A stretch of 17,953 nucleotides of DNA, taken from assembly GCA_022837205.1 (NCBI GenBank), contig JALHEL010000014.1:1-17953 (forward strand), given 5' to 3'. Numbering within the stretch: the first letter of the stretch is position 1; each line of letters starts with the position of its first letter. Shown here one piece after another: positions 1-7,806 of this stretch. Both the position numbers and the translations under genes were made by a program. Origin of the DNA: Leptolinea sp. GTDB taxonomy: Bacteria; Chloroflexota; Anaerolineae; Anaerolineales; Anaerolineaceae. Below the pieces are notes generated by a model that did no database searches, was not told the origin of the DNA, and was given only the letters and a program-made list of their open reading frames with translations.

Positions 1-467
1 TCTGAGATTCGGAGACGAACGATTATCCCCTGGTCTTCCCTTCGGACAATTAAAATTCCTCCGATAATCATCAGCAACGAAATCAACACCGGAGCGATTA
101 CCGGCCCCCACCACGGCAACGGAATCAGAAACAGAAGATCGGTATCAAAAATCGATCGCGGCCATGATATAACCAGTGCCAGCCAAATATAGTAAAAGAT
201 ATCCCAAATGCCGAATGCGATCAATGCAAAACTCAGTTTTGATTGAATTCGTTCACCGGCAACCCAACCGATAGCCAAAAGCATGACAAGCGTTGCCAGT
301 TCTCTGCCCAATTCAACCGCAGCGATCTGCGGATCAAAAGGAGGAACACTGAGCATTAAATCGGTTATCCCATAAATACGTCTTAAATAGACAACGACGG
401 CGGTCTCTAAAAAAGCCATTGCAATTGCATAGATTCCGACCCAAGTTATTTTTCCGGATAATTTCAT
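1..467 (-). CDS. Polytopic membrane protein of unknown function (3' end outside window)
   Basis: An open frame runs from an ATG at 467 to the window edge without a stop, giving 155 residues. A good ribosome site (AGGAAG, 471-476 on the opposite strand) sits just upstream, which supports this start. The product is very hydrophobic, with likely membrane segments near residues 9-28, 55-71, 79-101 and 118-141. A Trp/Tyr-rich stretch (WDIFYYIWLAL, residues 88-98) and a Pro/Trp-rich turn (IPLPWWGP, 115-122) stand out. I recognise it only as resembling conserved hypothetical membrane proteins found in several phyla and know no function for them. It starts 13 nt after the thioesterase stop, so it is probably the last or a late gene of the long minus-strand operon. 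Confidence 0.72.
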   Translation of the reverse strand, partial: MKLSGKITWVGIYAIAMAFLETAVVVYLRRIYGITDLMLSVPPFDPQIAAVELGRELATLVMLLAIGWVAGERIQSKLSFALIAFGIWDIFYYIWLALVISWPRSIFDTDLLFLIPLPWWGPVIAPVLISLLMIIGGILIVRREDQGIIVRLRIS

Positions 468-480
468 GAGCTTCCTGCCT

Positions 481-900
481 TTATGATGAAATTCCAAATA
501 ATTGAGGCGCTAATGCAAATTTCCCTTTTCCTTCAACTGCTATTGATCCATCCGATCGATAAATAATGCCCTCCGCATTTCTCGAATGAGTTCCTTCGGA
601 GGTTACCCGGCATTCAACACGAACTTCTTCCCCGAGCGGAATAGGTTTACGATAATTCAATTCAAGATGAACCGTTGCTCCGTGAAAACCGCTCTCCCAG
701 ACCGCGATGCCCAACGCTTCATCCATCAAAGCCGCTGAGGCACCCCCGTGAACATAACCTTTGGGACCTTCTTGGAAAAGTTGAAAAGTATAGCGAATTT
801 CGATCCGTCCATTCGGAAGTGTTTGCCAGACAACATCATCGGCTTTCAAACCGCAAGACCCAAAGACATATTGTGATCCTGTTTTCGGTAAACTCTTCAC
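481..900 (-). CDS. PaaI-type hotdog-fold acyl-CoA thioesterase
   Basis: This 139-residue protein has the length and layout of single-domain hotdog thioesterases of the PaaI/YbgC type, which hydrolyse acyl-CoA thioesters in the cytosol. The family signature is visible: YVHGG at residues 49-53, followed by ALMDEALG (57-64), with Asp60 in the place of the usual catalytic acid. A central region with beta-rich character (HLELNYRKPIP) also matches. The start is GTG at 900, directly abutting the TAA of the upstream PlsY-like gene (901-903). Its ribosome site, AAGGAG, lies inside the end of that gene, so the two are very likely translationally coupled. The acyl substrate cannot be read from sequence. 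Next to DegV and PlsY, a long-chain acyl thioester is a reasonable inference. Confidence 0.85.
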   Translation of the reverse strand: MKSLPKTGSQYVFGSCGLKADDVVWQTLPNGRIEIRYTFQLFQEGPKGYVHGGASAALMDEALGIAVWESGFHGATVHLELNYRKPIPLGEEVRVECRVTSEGTHSRNAEGIIYRSDGSIAVEGKGKFALAPQLFGISS

Positions 901-1617
901 TTATGGCTCCTTGTGTTGAGGAACAGATTTCTGATTCGTAGGTTCTCTGCGAATCCACTCTTTTTGATCGGGAATATCGCGATCGTAAAAAATACGAAGA
1001 AAAATCACTTTTTTCCGCTCTTCCGGATCTTTCGGCAGCGGGCGCCGGTTGGCTTCAAGACGTTTACCGACGGTAATCAGCAACATTCCCAGTGACAACC
1101 CCAAGATAGCATTCGGCCCATTAAAAATGTTTGCAAAAACAGGCATCAAAAGAATCGTAATTAATGGAAGCGGCGCAAAAGTCAACAGACAACCGATTCC
1201 CAGTGAAAGAAGCATGATGAAACAACCTAAAGGAAAAAGAGCTAATAGATTTCCTAAAAAAGGACTCAGCCCACGACCACCGTGAAAATTAAGATAGATA
1301 GGCCAATTATGCCCTATAACTGCTGCTAATCCGACCATAACTGCGGCAGATTCACCCAAACCGAATCTCAAAGTCATCCAAGTTGGCAGAAAGCCTTTGA
1401 AAATATCAAAAAGCCCTACCGGTACCACCGCCCATTTAGCGACATGTTCCCAAACCATCGAACCGCTGACTGTTCCGCTACCGTATTCCCGTAAATCAAT
1501 TCCACGTATCCATTTACCGGCAAGATATGCAGACGGAATCGATCCCAGTAAATAACTACCGATAATCAGAAGGATTACCGAGATAAACCACTGCACATCT
1601 ATTCCCTGATTTGGCAT
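901..1617 (-). CDS. Divergent PlsY-like glycerol-3-phosphate acyltransferase
   Basis: This is a 238-residue polytopic membrane protein. PlsY moves an acyl chain from acyl-phosphate to glycerol-3-phosphate, making lysophosphatidic acid. Family marks are clear: GSIPSAYLAGK (25-35), a conserved FKG (73-75), and GHNWPIYLNFHGGRG (102-116), the glycine-rich phosphate-binding loop. Two other motifs deviate. The usual GSGN-G-TN becomes GSGTVSGSM (46-54), and the C-terminal HRxNIxRL-type motif becomes KRLEANRRPL. A long charged C-terminal tail (about 30 residues) is also more than the family usually has. It may therefore be a paralogue with altered activity. It starts 43 nt after the DegV stop, with GGAAAGG upstream, and abuts the thioesterase gene. 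Family membership is firm; enzyme activity is less certain. Confidence 0.82.
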   Translation of the reverse strand: MPNQGIDVQWFISVILLIIGSYLLGSIPSAYLAGKWIRGIDLREYGSGTVSGSMVWEHVAKWAVVPVGLFDIFKGFLPTWMTLRFGLGESAAVMVGLAAVIGHNWPIYLNFHGGRGLSPFLGNLLALFPLGCFIMLLSLGIGCLLTFAPLPLITILLMPVFANIFNGPNAILGLSLGMLLITVGKRLEANRRPLPKDPEERKKVIFLRIFYDRDIPDQKEWIRREPTNQKSVPQHKEP

Positions 1618-1660
1618 AATATGACCTTTCCATTAATTTAATATTTTTTCTCAATCCCCA

Positions 1661-2524
1661 TCATTCCCAATAATACGCCAAACCGATCAGCCCCGGTCCG
1701 GTGTGAGCTCCCATAACCGGTGTAAATTCCACTATCGGGAATTCATTCTTCGGGAAAGCTTCCATTGCGGCTTTCTGCAGAGCCTCCGCCCTTTCATGCG
1801 CATCGGCTTCCATCACAGCAAAGCGAGCCTTATGATATGCACCGATTTGCTTTTTTATCAAAGAAACCATTGTGGGAATAACCTTTCGTTTCCCACGAAG
1901 ATTAGCTACCGGGGCGACAATCCCTTCTTGATCGATTCCGAGAATCGGCAGAATCTGAATAGCTGTCCCCAAAACATATTGGGCTTTCCCGATCCTTCCG
2001 CCGCGAGCAAGATATTCCAACGTATCCAAGGCAGCCGCTATCCCGGTCCTTTTTCTGGCTCCGTCCAAAAAAGTTACCACATTTTTGATCGACATTCCTT
2101 CTTCGAAACGTTGCGCTGCTTCGATTGCCAAAAAACCTTGTGCAATCGTTGCCATTAGACTGTCATAAATTACAATTTCACAGTCATGATATTTCTCACG
2201 AATCATTTTGGCGGCGTCTAACGCTGCATTGTAAGTGCTGCTTAATTTACTTGAAAGTGAAACAAATAAGATCTCCGAGACGCCTTCTTTTATATGCTTT
2301 TCAAAGCTTTGATAAAACTGCATAATCGTCGGCGCGCTTGTCTTCGGAACAATCTTATCATTCCGCATCTTCTGATATAACTCGTGTGCAGAAATATCAA
2401 TCCCATCCAAATAATTCTTATTATCGAAGGAAATTAATAACGGAATCACCTCGATACCGTATTTGTCTATAGCTTCCGTAGGAACTTGAGCTGCACTATC
2501 TGTAACGACCACCGATTTTCTCAT
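1661..2524 (-). CDS. DegV family fatty-acid-binding protein (FakB-like)
   Basis: DegV/FakB proteins bind a free fatty acid and present it to the kinase FakA, giving acyl-phosphate. The sequence shows the family pattern: VVVTDSAAQVP near the N terminus, KTSAPT (a variant of the TSQPS lipid-site motif), SLSSKLSSTYNAA, and LEYLARGGRIGK in the C-terminal half. Length (287 residues) is normal. Three ATG codons follow each other at 2530, 2527 and 2524. GAGGAG lies only about 2 nt from the first but about 8 nt from the third, and the third gives the usual MRKSVVVTDS start, so I chose 2524. The HlyD stop (2527-2529) overlaps the ATG run, so translation is coupled. The next gene is PlsY-like, the natural consumer of acyl-phosphate. 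No FakA-type kinase is in this window. Confidence 0.88.
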   Translation of the reverse strand: MRKSVVVTDSAAQVPTEAIDKYGIEVIPLLISFDNKNYLDGIDISAHELYQKMRNDKIVPKTSAPTIMQFYQSFEKHIKEGVSEILFVSLSSKLSSTYNAALDAAKMIREKYHDCEIVIYDSLMATIAQGFLAIEAAQRFEEGMSIKNVVTFLDGARKRTGIAAALDTLEYLARGGRIGKAQYVLGTAIQILPILGIDQEGIVAPVANLRGKRKVIPTMVSLIKKQIGAYHKARFAVMEADAHERAEALQKAAMEAFPKNEFPIVEFTPVMGAHTGPGLIGLAYYWE

Positions 2525-2526
2525 CA

Positions 2527-3819
2527 TCATTTCTCCTCAAAGGTAACATCCGCAGGCATTCCCGGTTTCAGTTTCAAATCGGGATTCGGTACATCAATTT
2601 TTACGGCATACACGGTCGTTCTTCGTCCTTCCATCGTCTGCACATTCCGCGGAGTAAATTCTGCCTGATCGGAAATATATACAACGGTGCCGGTGAAAGT
2701 CTCGTCCGGGAACGAATCAACCTGAATGGATACCTTTTCATTCAGCTTTACTTTTCCGTATTCCGTTTCCGGAATATATACTGTCAAATTCACATTCTCT
2801 AATTGGCCGACCGTTAATACAACCGCGTTGGGAGCGATTGTTTCACCCATTTCAATGTTTCGAGCAAGAATTATTCCATCGACGGGAGCCTTTACGATAG
2901 TCTTCTCCAATTGAACATCAATTACCGAGAGCGCAGCTTGTGCTTGTTTTAATCCCGCTTCCGCCTGGCTGACATTGGACTCAGCCACTTTTACTTGTAA
3001 AGACTGGTCACCGCTTAATAATGAATTGTAATAATCGAGAGCCCGATCATAACGTTCCTGAGTCACTCGGACTCTGGCTCTTCCTTCCAGTACATCTTTT
3101 GCGGCTTGGGTAGTTAAAAGACGATCATAATTGGACTGCGCGGAATCCAACTCTGTTTTAGCGGTGTCATATTGATCTTGAGCGAAATCCTGTAATTCTT
3201 CTTTATCTTTCGCATTGGTTGCTTGCGTGAGAACTTGATCGGCAATCAGGAAGGAAGCTTCCGCATTCGCCAATCTTTTTTCCGCATTTAAAAACCCCGC
3301 GGAAGCTTTATCGTTAAGTATTTTTTCCAAACTGGCTTTTTCTTCGTCAAGGTCCGCTTTTGCGGCATCCATTTCCACTTTGGCGGAAGCAAGTTTTTCG
3401 GTTTTATCAAAATACCATACAGGTAACTTGAATTGGCTGGATTGTTCGGTATTCCAACTGTTTATTCGTGTTTGTCGTTCCTGTTGTCGAGCCGAATCGA
3501 CAGCCAGATCATATTGAGTTTTTGCTGTGGCTAATGCCGATTCCGCCAGCGTAACGGAAGCATCGGCTTGATCACGTTGTGCCTTTAGCAAAGAATCGTC
3601 TATGCGAAACAATTCATCTCCTTTTTTTACTTGCGCCCCTTCTTCCGTGCTCACTGATACAACCGTTCCGCCTATTTGAGGAGCAACATCGACTTGTACG
3701 GCGGAAATTGTTCCGGAAGCTTTGAGTGAAGTGTTTTGACCGTTCAGGTTTTCACACCCCGAAAGAAACAAACACAAGATGATAAAGAGCGAGATACCGA
3801 TTGATGATTTCTTTTTCAT
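2527..3819 (-). CDS. HlyD/membrane-fusion-type efflux lipoprotein
   Basis: A 430-residue periplasmic-adaptor-type protein. Residues 1-22 form a lipoprotein signal: MKKK, a hydrophobic stretch, and the lipobox LSGC with Cys22 as the lipidated residue. A biotinyl-lipoyl half follows (APQIGGTVVSVSTEEGAQV, starting near residue 46). Next is a very long Ala/Glu/Asp/Gln-rich alpha-helical hairpin (about 80-300), then the second lipoyl half (VKAPVDGIILARNIEMGE) and a beta-barrel domain ending in LKPGMPADVTFEEK. The family links an inner-membrane exporter to the outside. The gene lies 46 nt after the ABC-2 permease with AGGAGT before its ATG, matching the YbhG position in YbhGFSR-type systems. If the host lacks an outer membrane, the protein would sit on the outer face of the cytoplasmic membrane. 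Confidence 0.9.
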   Translation of the reverse strand: MKKKSSIGISLFIILCLFLSGCENLNGQNTSLKASGTISAVQVDVAPQIGGTVVSVSTEEGAQVKKGDELFRIDDSLLKAQRDQADASVTLAESALATAKTQYDLAVDSARQQERQTRINSWNTEQSSQFKLPVWYFDKTEKLASAKVEMDAAKADLDEEKASLEKILNDKASAGFLNAEKRLANAEASFLIADQVLTQATNAKDKEELQDFAQDQYDTAKTELDSAQSNYDRLLTTQAAKDVLEGRARVRVTQERYDRALDYYNSLLSGDQSLQVKVAESNVSQAEAGLKQAQAALSVIDVQLEKTIVKAPVDGIILARNIEMGETIAPNAVVLTVGQLENVNLTVYIPETEYGKVKLNEKVSIQVDSFPDETFTGTVVYISDQAEFTPRNVQTMEGRRTTVYAVKIDVPNPDLKLKPGMPADVTFEEK

Positions 3820-3865
3820 TTTAAACTCCTGTTAAAGAAGTAAGTTTTTTTTGTTGATTAAACAA

Positions 3866-5002
3866 TTACAGACGTTTGTGAAACATCAGAACGCTGGCAA
3901 AGAAAACAACGATACTGAATACAGCCATCGGCCAGATCCACTTCCATAGGATGACAAAATCGGCTCCTTTGAGAATAATGCCTCTGACAATTTCAAGGAA
4001 ATAAGTGACCGGCAACAGATATCCAGCATAATAGGCGAGTCCCGGCATGTTCTCACGCGGGAACAATAGTCCGGCGAGAATAAAAGCAGGGATCATAATA
4101 AATGACGCCATATACATGGCTTGCATCTGTGTCTTTGAAATATTGGAAATGAAAACGCCCAGTCCCAGGGAACCCAACAAAAAAATCAGACTCAGGCCGG
4201 CTAATAAAGCATAACTCCCTACAACTTTCACCCCGAACCAGACCGCGCCAACCGCTACAGTCATCACCACATTGATAAATGCAACAACAACAAAAGGCAG
4301 AATCTTCCCAAGCATAAGTTCCCATGATTTGATCGGAGTAACGATGAGTTGTTCCAATGTTCCCTGTTCCCTTTCGCGGACAATCGCAAATGCGGTCAGC
4401 AATAATGCTTGAATTTGCAAGATGATTGCCACCAAACCGGGAATCATGAAATTCATCCGTTTCATATCGGGATTGTATAAATAACGAAGTCTGGCATCAA
4501 CCGGCAGGCTGATTTGCATACCCGTTCCGCTGCGTTCCAGACGCTGAATCAGAATTTCCTGTGATAAGGATTGGCTAATGGTTTCCGCTGCCAGTTGTGC
4601 GGTTTGAGCGATTGTGGGATTCGTCCCGTCGATATAAAATTGGATGGTAGTTGATCCGCCGGTATATATTTCTCTTCCGTAATTTTCCGGAATAAAAAGT
4701 CCGGCCTTAACTGTTCCTTCATCCAACATTTTCAAAATCTCATCTTCGCTTTGAGCGGCGTGAGTATATAGGAAAAATTCACTGCCCGTCAGTTTGTCGA
4801 TCAAAGTTCGACTGGCATCGGTATGGGATAAATCTGCCACGGCTAACGGAATATCTTTCACATCATTTGCGACAGCATATCCCAACAAGAATAACATCAT
4901 GACGGGCATAATGATCACCAAGCTAAGCGTACGTGGATCTCTGATAATATGAATCCATTCTTTTCGAACAATGGTCATTATGCGGTGAAAACTTTGCCTC
5001 AT
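3866..5002 (-). CDS. ABC-2 type exporter permease (YbhS/YbhR-like)
   Basis: The membrane subunit of an ABC exporter, about 378 residues. It has the usual ABC-2 order: a short cytosolic start with RKEWIHIIRDPRTL, a first membrane helix (about 26-44, ending LLGYAVA), a large external domain of about 130 residues, then five hydrophobic helices in the C-terminal half. The conserved REREQGTLEQLIVTPI stretch between helices 2 and 3 is the coupling region that contacts the ATPase. I chose the ATG at 5002, where AAGGAG (5009-5014 on the opposite strand) is ideally spaced. A longer frame from 5035 would add 11 residues inside the ATPase gene without a better site. Only one permease gene is present, so it probably forms a homodimer above two different ATPases. 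Confidence 0.9.
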   Translation of the reverse strand: MRQSFHRIMTIVRKEWIHIIRDPRTLSLVIIMPVMMLFLLGYAVANDVKDIPLAVADLSHTDASRTLIDKLTGSEFFLYTHAAQSEDEILKMLDEGTVKAGLFIPENYGREIYTGGSTTIQFYIDGTNPTIAQTAQLAAETISQSLSQEILIQRLERSGTGMQISLPVDARLRYLYNPDMKRMNFMIPGLVAIILQIQALLLTAFAIVREREQGTLEQLIVTPIKSWELMLGKILPFVVVAFINVVMTVAVGAVWFGVKVVGSYALLAGLSLIFLLGSLGLGVFISNISKTQMQAMYMASFIMIPAFILAGLLFPRENMPGLAYYAGYLLPVTYFLEIVRGIILKGADFVILWKWIWPMAVFSIVVFFASVLMFHKRL

Positions 5003-5012
5003 AAATATCTCC

Positions 5013-5966
5013 TTAATCGATTCCGGCTCGAACATGCATCCGATTTTCCTGATTAACTAACGATACAAACACATCTTCCAATGAGGGTAAAATCCGTTCG
5101 ATCCGAGCAATTTTGATCCCGTTCTCTTGCAATGTATTTTCTAACATCATCTTATCGCTTTCATCCTTCACCAAAACATGCAGCAATACACCATGAGCCG
5201 CTACATCTTGAATATTGTCTCTTTTTTTCAAGAGCTGTTCGGCGTGAGCCGGTTCATCGCAATCGATTTCAAATAAAACGCCGTTCATTGCTTCCTTCAG
5301 AGAATCTGGATCATTCAATGCAATCAATCTTGATCGATACATCATACCGATCACGTTACAAAATTCTGCCTCATCCATATAATGGGTAGTTGCCAAAACG
5401 CTGACCCCTCGTCCCGCGAGGGTATAAATCAACTCCCAAAAATCATGCCGGGAAACCGGATCGACTCCGGCAGTCGGCTCATCCAAAAAAAGCATCGGCG
5501 GGTCATGAACAATGGCGCACGCCAACGCCAACCGCTGCCGCCAAGCACCGGAAAGATCTCTGGTTAATTGTTTCTCATGCCCTCTTAATCCCGCCATTTC
5601 AATCAATTCGACTTTCCGAGTCTTCATCGTTTCTTGCGGAATACCGTACAGATCGGCATAAAATTTTAAATTTTCAGCCACTGTCAAATCGTTATAAAGC
5701 GAGAACTTTTGAGACATATACCCGATCCGCTTTTTTACTTCTTCTGGTTTTTTTGCCACATCATAACCGAGAATTCTGGCTTCTCCGGATGTCGGTTTTA
5801 AAATGCCGCATAACATACGAATCGTTGTTGTTTTTCCGGCTCCGTTCGGCCCGAGAAGACCGAAAATTTCACCTTTCGGAATATCAAAACTGACATGATC
5901 CACTGCGACAAAATTACCGAATGTTCGTGTAAGTTCAGAAACCTGAACAGATTTTTCGCCACTCAT
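5013..5966 (-). CDS. ABC transporter ATPase, second of a pair (YbhF C-terminal-half-like)
   Basis: A 317-residue cytosolic ATPase of the ABC-2/DrrA-like export family. Visible motifs are Walker A GPNGAGKTT (39-47), Q-loop Q86, Walker B MLFLDE (158-163) and a complete H-loop, TTHYMDEAE with His195. The signature is LSGAW (138-142), not LSGGQ or LSGGM. It starts at an ATGA overlap with the stop of the other ATPase, so the two are translated together and probably made in equal amounts. After about residue 230 comes the usual DUF4162-like regulatory tail ending VFVSLVNQE. Relative to E. coli YbhF, which carries two nucleotide-binding domains in one chain, this gene corresponds to the second half. 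The substrate cannot be told from the ATPase. Confidence 0.92.
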   Translation of the reverse strand: MSGEKSVQVSELTRTFGNFVAVDHVSFDIPKGEIFGLLGPNGAGKTTTIRMLCGILKPTSGEARILGYDVAKKPEEVKKRIGYMSQKFSLYNDLTVAENLKFYADLYGIPQETMKTRKVELIEMAGLRGHEKQLTRDLSGAWRQRLALACAIVHDPPMLFLDEPTAGVDPVSRHDFWELIYTLAGRGVSVLATTHYMDEAEFCNVIGMMYRSRLIALNDPDSLKEAMNGVLFEIDCDEPAHAEQLLKKRDNIQDVAAHGVLLHVLVKDESDKMMLENTLQENGIKIARIERILPSLEDVFVSLVNQENRMHVRAGID

Positions 5967-6910
5967 GCCTGTTTTTCCTTCTGTTCCATCAAATGAATAA
6001 AAACATCCTCCATTCCGATTTTTGCTTCCCGAAGAATGCTGACATCTGCGCCAGCTTCTATTAATTCGGATCTCAAGTGAGATTGAGCGCCGGCAGGATC
6101 ATTAACCGAAAGTCGAAGGCGATCTCCGACCGCCCGCCAACTGAGAACTTCTTTCGAATTGTCCACGACTTTCCGCAGAACTCCGCGCGGTTTGGCTTTC
6201 ACTTCGATCATTTGAAAAGGCAACTGCTTTTCAAGATCAAGTGGTGAACCGGAAACCAACATCTTTCCCTGAAAAATGATGCTCACCACGTCGCAGCGCT
6301 CCGCTTCATCCATATAAGGTGTACTCACCAAAACGGTCACGCCGCGCTCGATCACTTTTGCCAATAACTGCCATAATTCCCGCCGTGAAACGGGATCGAC
6401 ACCGGTCGTCGGTTCATCCAACAGAAGAATTTCGGGTTCATGGATTAAAGCACAAGCTAAAGCCAATTTTTTTCTCATTCCGCCGGAGAGATTCTCACTG
6501 CGTCGAGAAGTAAAATCGGATAAGCGGGCGAAATCTAACAAATCATCAATTCGCTCTTTCTGTTTTGATTTCGGAACCCCGTTTATGTCTGCAAAAAATC
6601 TTAAATTTTCTATAACACTCAAATCGGGATAGAGACTGAAAGCCTGAGGCATATATCCCAAGTGAGGTCGAACCTTTTGAGCTTGTTTCAGAATATCGTA
6701 ACCCGCCACTTTAGCCGTTCCGGATGTCGGCAGAATAACGGTTGATAAAATCCTGATCAGAGTCGTTTTCCCGGCTCCGTCAGGGCCGACCAGACCGTAC
6801 AGTTGGCCTGATTCGATTTTCAGATCCACCCCGTCAAGTGCCGCCGGATCCATTTTTCCCTGGTTGGGGTAACGCTTGATAAGATGATACGCTTCAATCG
6901 TTGTAGTCAT
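5963..6910 (-). CDS. ABC transporter ATPase, first of a pair (YbhF N-terminal-half-like)
   Basis: A 315-residue ABC ATPase. Walker A is GPDGAGKTT (42-50), the Q-loop region is MPQAFSLY (Q89), the signature is a standard LSGGM (141-145), and Walker B is ILLLDE (161-166). The H-loop is changed: VSTPYMDEAE has Pro198 where the catalytic-site His normally is. In its partner ATPase the His is present but the signature is altered, so the two chains look like complementary halves of one asymmetric ATPase. The start is an ATG 16 nt after the regulator stop, with a weak AAAGG site. The C-terminal tail (GMEDVFIHLMEQ) matches that of the partner. The order regulator, ATPase, ATPase, permease, HlyD points to a regulated exporter. 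Confidence 0.92.
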   Translation of the reverse strand: MTTTIEAYHLIKRYPNQGKMDPAALDGVDLKIESGQLYGLVGPDGAGKTTLIRILSTVILPTSGTAKVAGYDILKQAQKVRPHLGYMPQAFSLYPDLSVIENLRFFADINGVPKSKQKERIDDLLDFARLSDFTSRRSENLSGGMRKKLALACALIHEPEILLLDEPTTGVDPVSRRELWQLLAKVIERGVTVLVSTPYMDEAERCDVVSIIFQGKMLVSGSPLDLEKQLPFQMIEVKAKPRGVLRKVVDNSKEVLSWRAVGDRLRLSVNDPAGAQSHLRSELIEAGADVSILREAKIGMEDVFIHLMEQKEKQA

Positions 6911-6926
6911 GAGACAAAAACCTTTA

Positions 6927-7652
6927 TCAAATTAATTCACTTTCTATTATAAAAGTAAACATTTCACTGATATCATTCCCCAATTGTTTACATAATTGGG
7001 GATCCATTTCCATAACCAAAGAACGATATCGTTCCATATAAGGGACAATCGATCGATCGTTGTCCAGGTCGATAATTTTTTCCCGTGTTACCATTCCAAA
7101 AATAAATCCGCCAAAGAAAAGCAACCCCGACCGGGTAGTAATAATTCCTTTTTTACCGACAAATTGCGAGATCCATTTGAGTAAGAAACGACAACTTGAG
7201 CAGCTTTTTAGCCCTGTGATTAAATCGGTCAAAACATTCAAGCAAAAACGTAAATTATCCGGCGTATCAATCGAAATTTGATTTAAAACGATTTCAGACA
7301 AAGCATGATCCTGAATGATCTGATTTGGTTGAACTTTTTCCGCAATTTCCGTTTCATCAGGATTCGGGTTTTCCGTCTTTGTATCTGGCATCTCTTCCGG
7401 GAAACGGCTATAAGCCAATGAAGTCGGCGTAAATACAATCTCCGAACGTCCTACGGATGGTTTATTGGAATTAATTTGATACTTTGAAGTGACATATCCT
7501 TTTTTCTCAAGAAGACGTAACATATCATATGCGGTAAACGAACTGACCCCGATTTTCTTCGCCAATAAAGAATAATGGATGGGTTTATGCATTTCCCGAT
7601 ATAAATCAACAAACAAATGGATGAATTTTTCCTGCCGTCTTGTCAGTTCCAT
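6927..7652 (-). CDS. Winged-helix transcriptional regulator, probable autoregulated repressor of the exporter operon
   Basis: A 241-residue protein. Residues 1-58 look like a LexA/MarR-sized winged helix: LTRRQEKFIHLFVDLY, then YSLLAKKIGVSSFTAYDMLRLLEKKGYV, which reads as helix-turn-helix plus wing. A charged, Pro/Glu/Asn-rich linker follows (about 85-112), then an all-alpha C-terminal domain that I do not recognise. That domain contains CSSC (Cys151-Cys154) and two further cysteines (137 and 221), and a Gly/Phe-rich patch (GLLFFGGFIFGMV). It is the first gene of the exporter operon, in the position where TetR-type CecR controls ybhGFSR in E. coli, but it is not TetR-like. Its promoter overlaps an inverted repeat, which suggests autoregulation. 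The ligand is unknown; a thiol- or metal-sensing role for CSSC is only a guess. Confidence 0.75.
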   Translation of the reverse strand: MELTRRQEKFIHLFVDLYREMHKPIHYSLLAKKIGVSSFTAYDMLRLLEKKGYVTSKYQINSNKPSVGRSEIVFTPTSLAYSRFPEEMPDTKTENPNPDETEIAEKVQPNQIIQDHALSEIVLNQISIDTPDNLRFCLNVLTDLITGLKSCSSCRFLLKWISQFVGKKGIITTRSGLLFFGGFIFGMVTREKIIDLDNDRSIVPYMERYRSLVMEMDPQLCKQLGNDISEMFTFIIESELI

Positions 7653-7684
7653 GTTTTTCCCAAAAAGACCAAAATATTAATTTA

Positions 7685-7713
7685 ATTTTATTGACGATAG
7701 AAATCGTTGTCAA
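7685..7713 (-). promoter_or_regulatory. Sigma-70-type promoter with embedded inverted repeat, for the regulator-exporter operon
   Basis: On the minus strand a perfect -35 TTGACA (7713-7708) is followed after exactly 17 nt by TAAAAT (7690-7685), about 30 nt before the regulator ATG. The -35 and spacer form an imperfect palindrome (7691-7713) with arms TTGAC and GTCAA and an inner ACGAT/ATCGT pair separated by TTCT. A protein bound here would block polymerase, as expected for a repressor controlling its own operon. Confidence 0.7.
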
Positions 7714-7737
7714 GTAGAGGTGTTCAAATTGTTACCA

Positions 7738-7767
7738 TTGTTATTCATCGGAATTTTCCGTTATAAT
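7738..7767 (+). promoter_or_regulatory. Candidate plus-strand promoter upstream of the secreted-protein gene
   Basis: TTGTTA (7738-7743) and a perfect TATAAT (7762-7767) are 18 nt apart. The -10 sits inside a 13-bp odd-centred palindrome (7759-7771), which could be an operator. If used, it would give a leader of about 275 nt before the ATG at 8050. Confidence 0.45.
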
Positions 7768-7806
7768 AACGAGCACAACAATAGTATTCGGAAATAAGTC
7801 ATTGAG

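Noticed and set aside
675..941. Plus-strand frame opposite the thioesterase gene
   Set aside because: Antisense shadow; its composition is Arg/His/Pro-rich and does not resemble a protein family.
4053..4325. 90-codon frame on the minus strand within the permease gene
   Set aside because: It is a shadow in another frame of the ABC-2 permease, without a ribosome site or family resemblance.
5543..5560. LSGAW signature as evidence of a dead ATPase
   Set aside because: All other motifs, including the H-loop His, are intact, and similar LSGxW-Q/R signatures are known to me from this exporter family. It is better read as part of an asymmetric pair.
5132..5567. Plus-strand frames opposite the second ATPase
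   Set aside because: Antisense shadows of a clearly coding gene.
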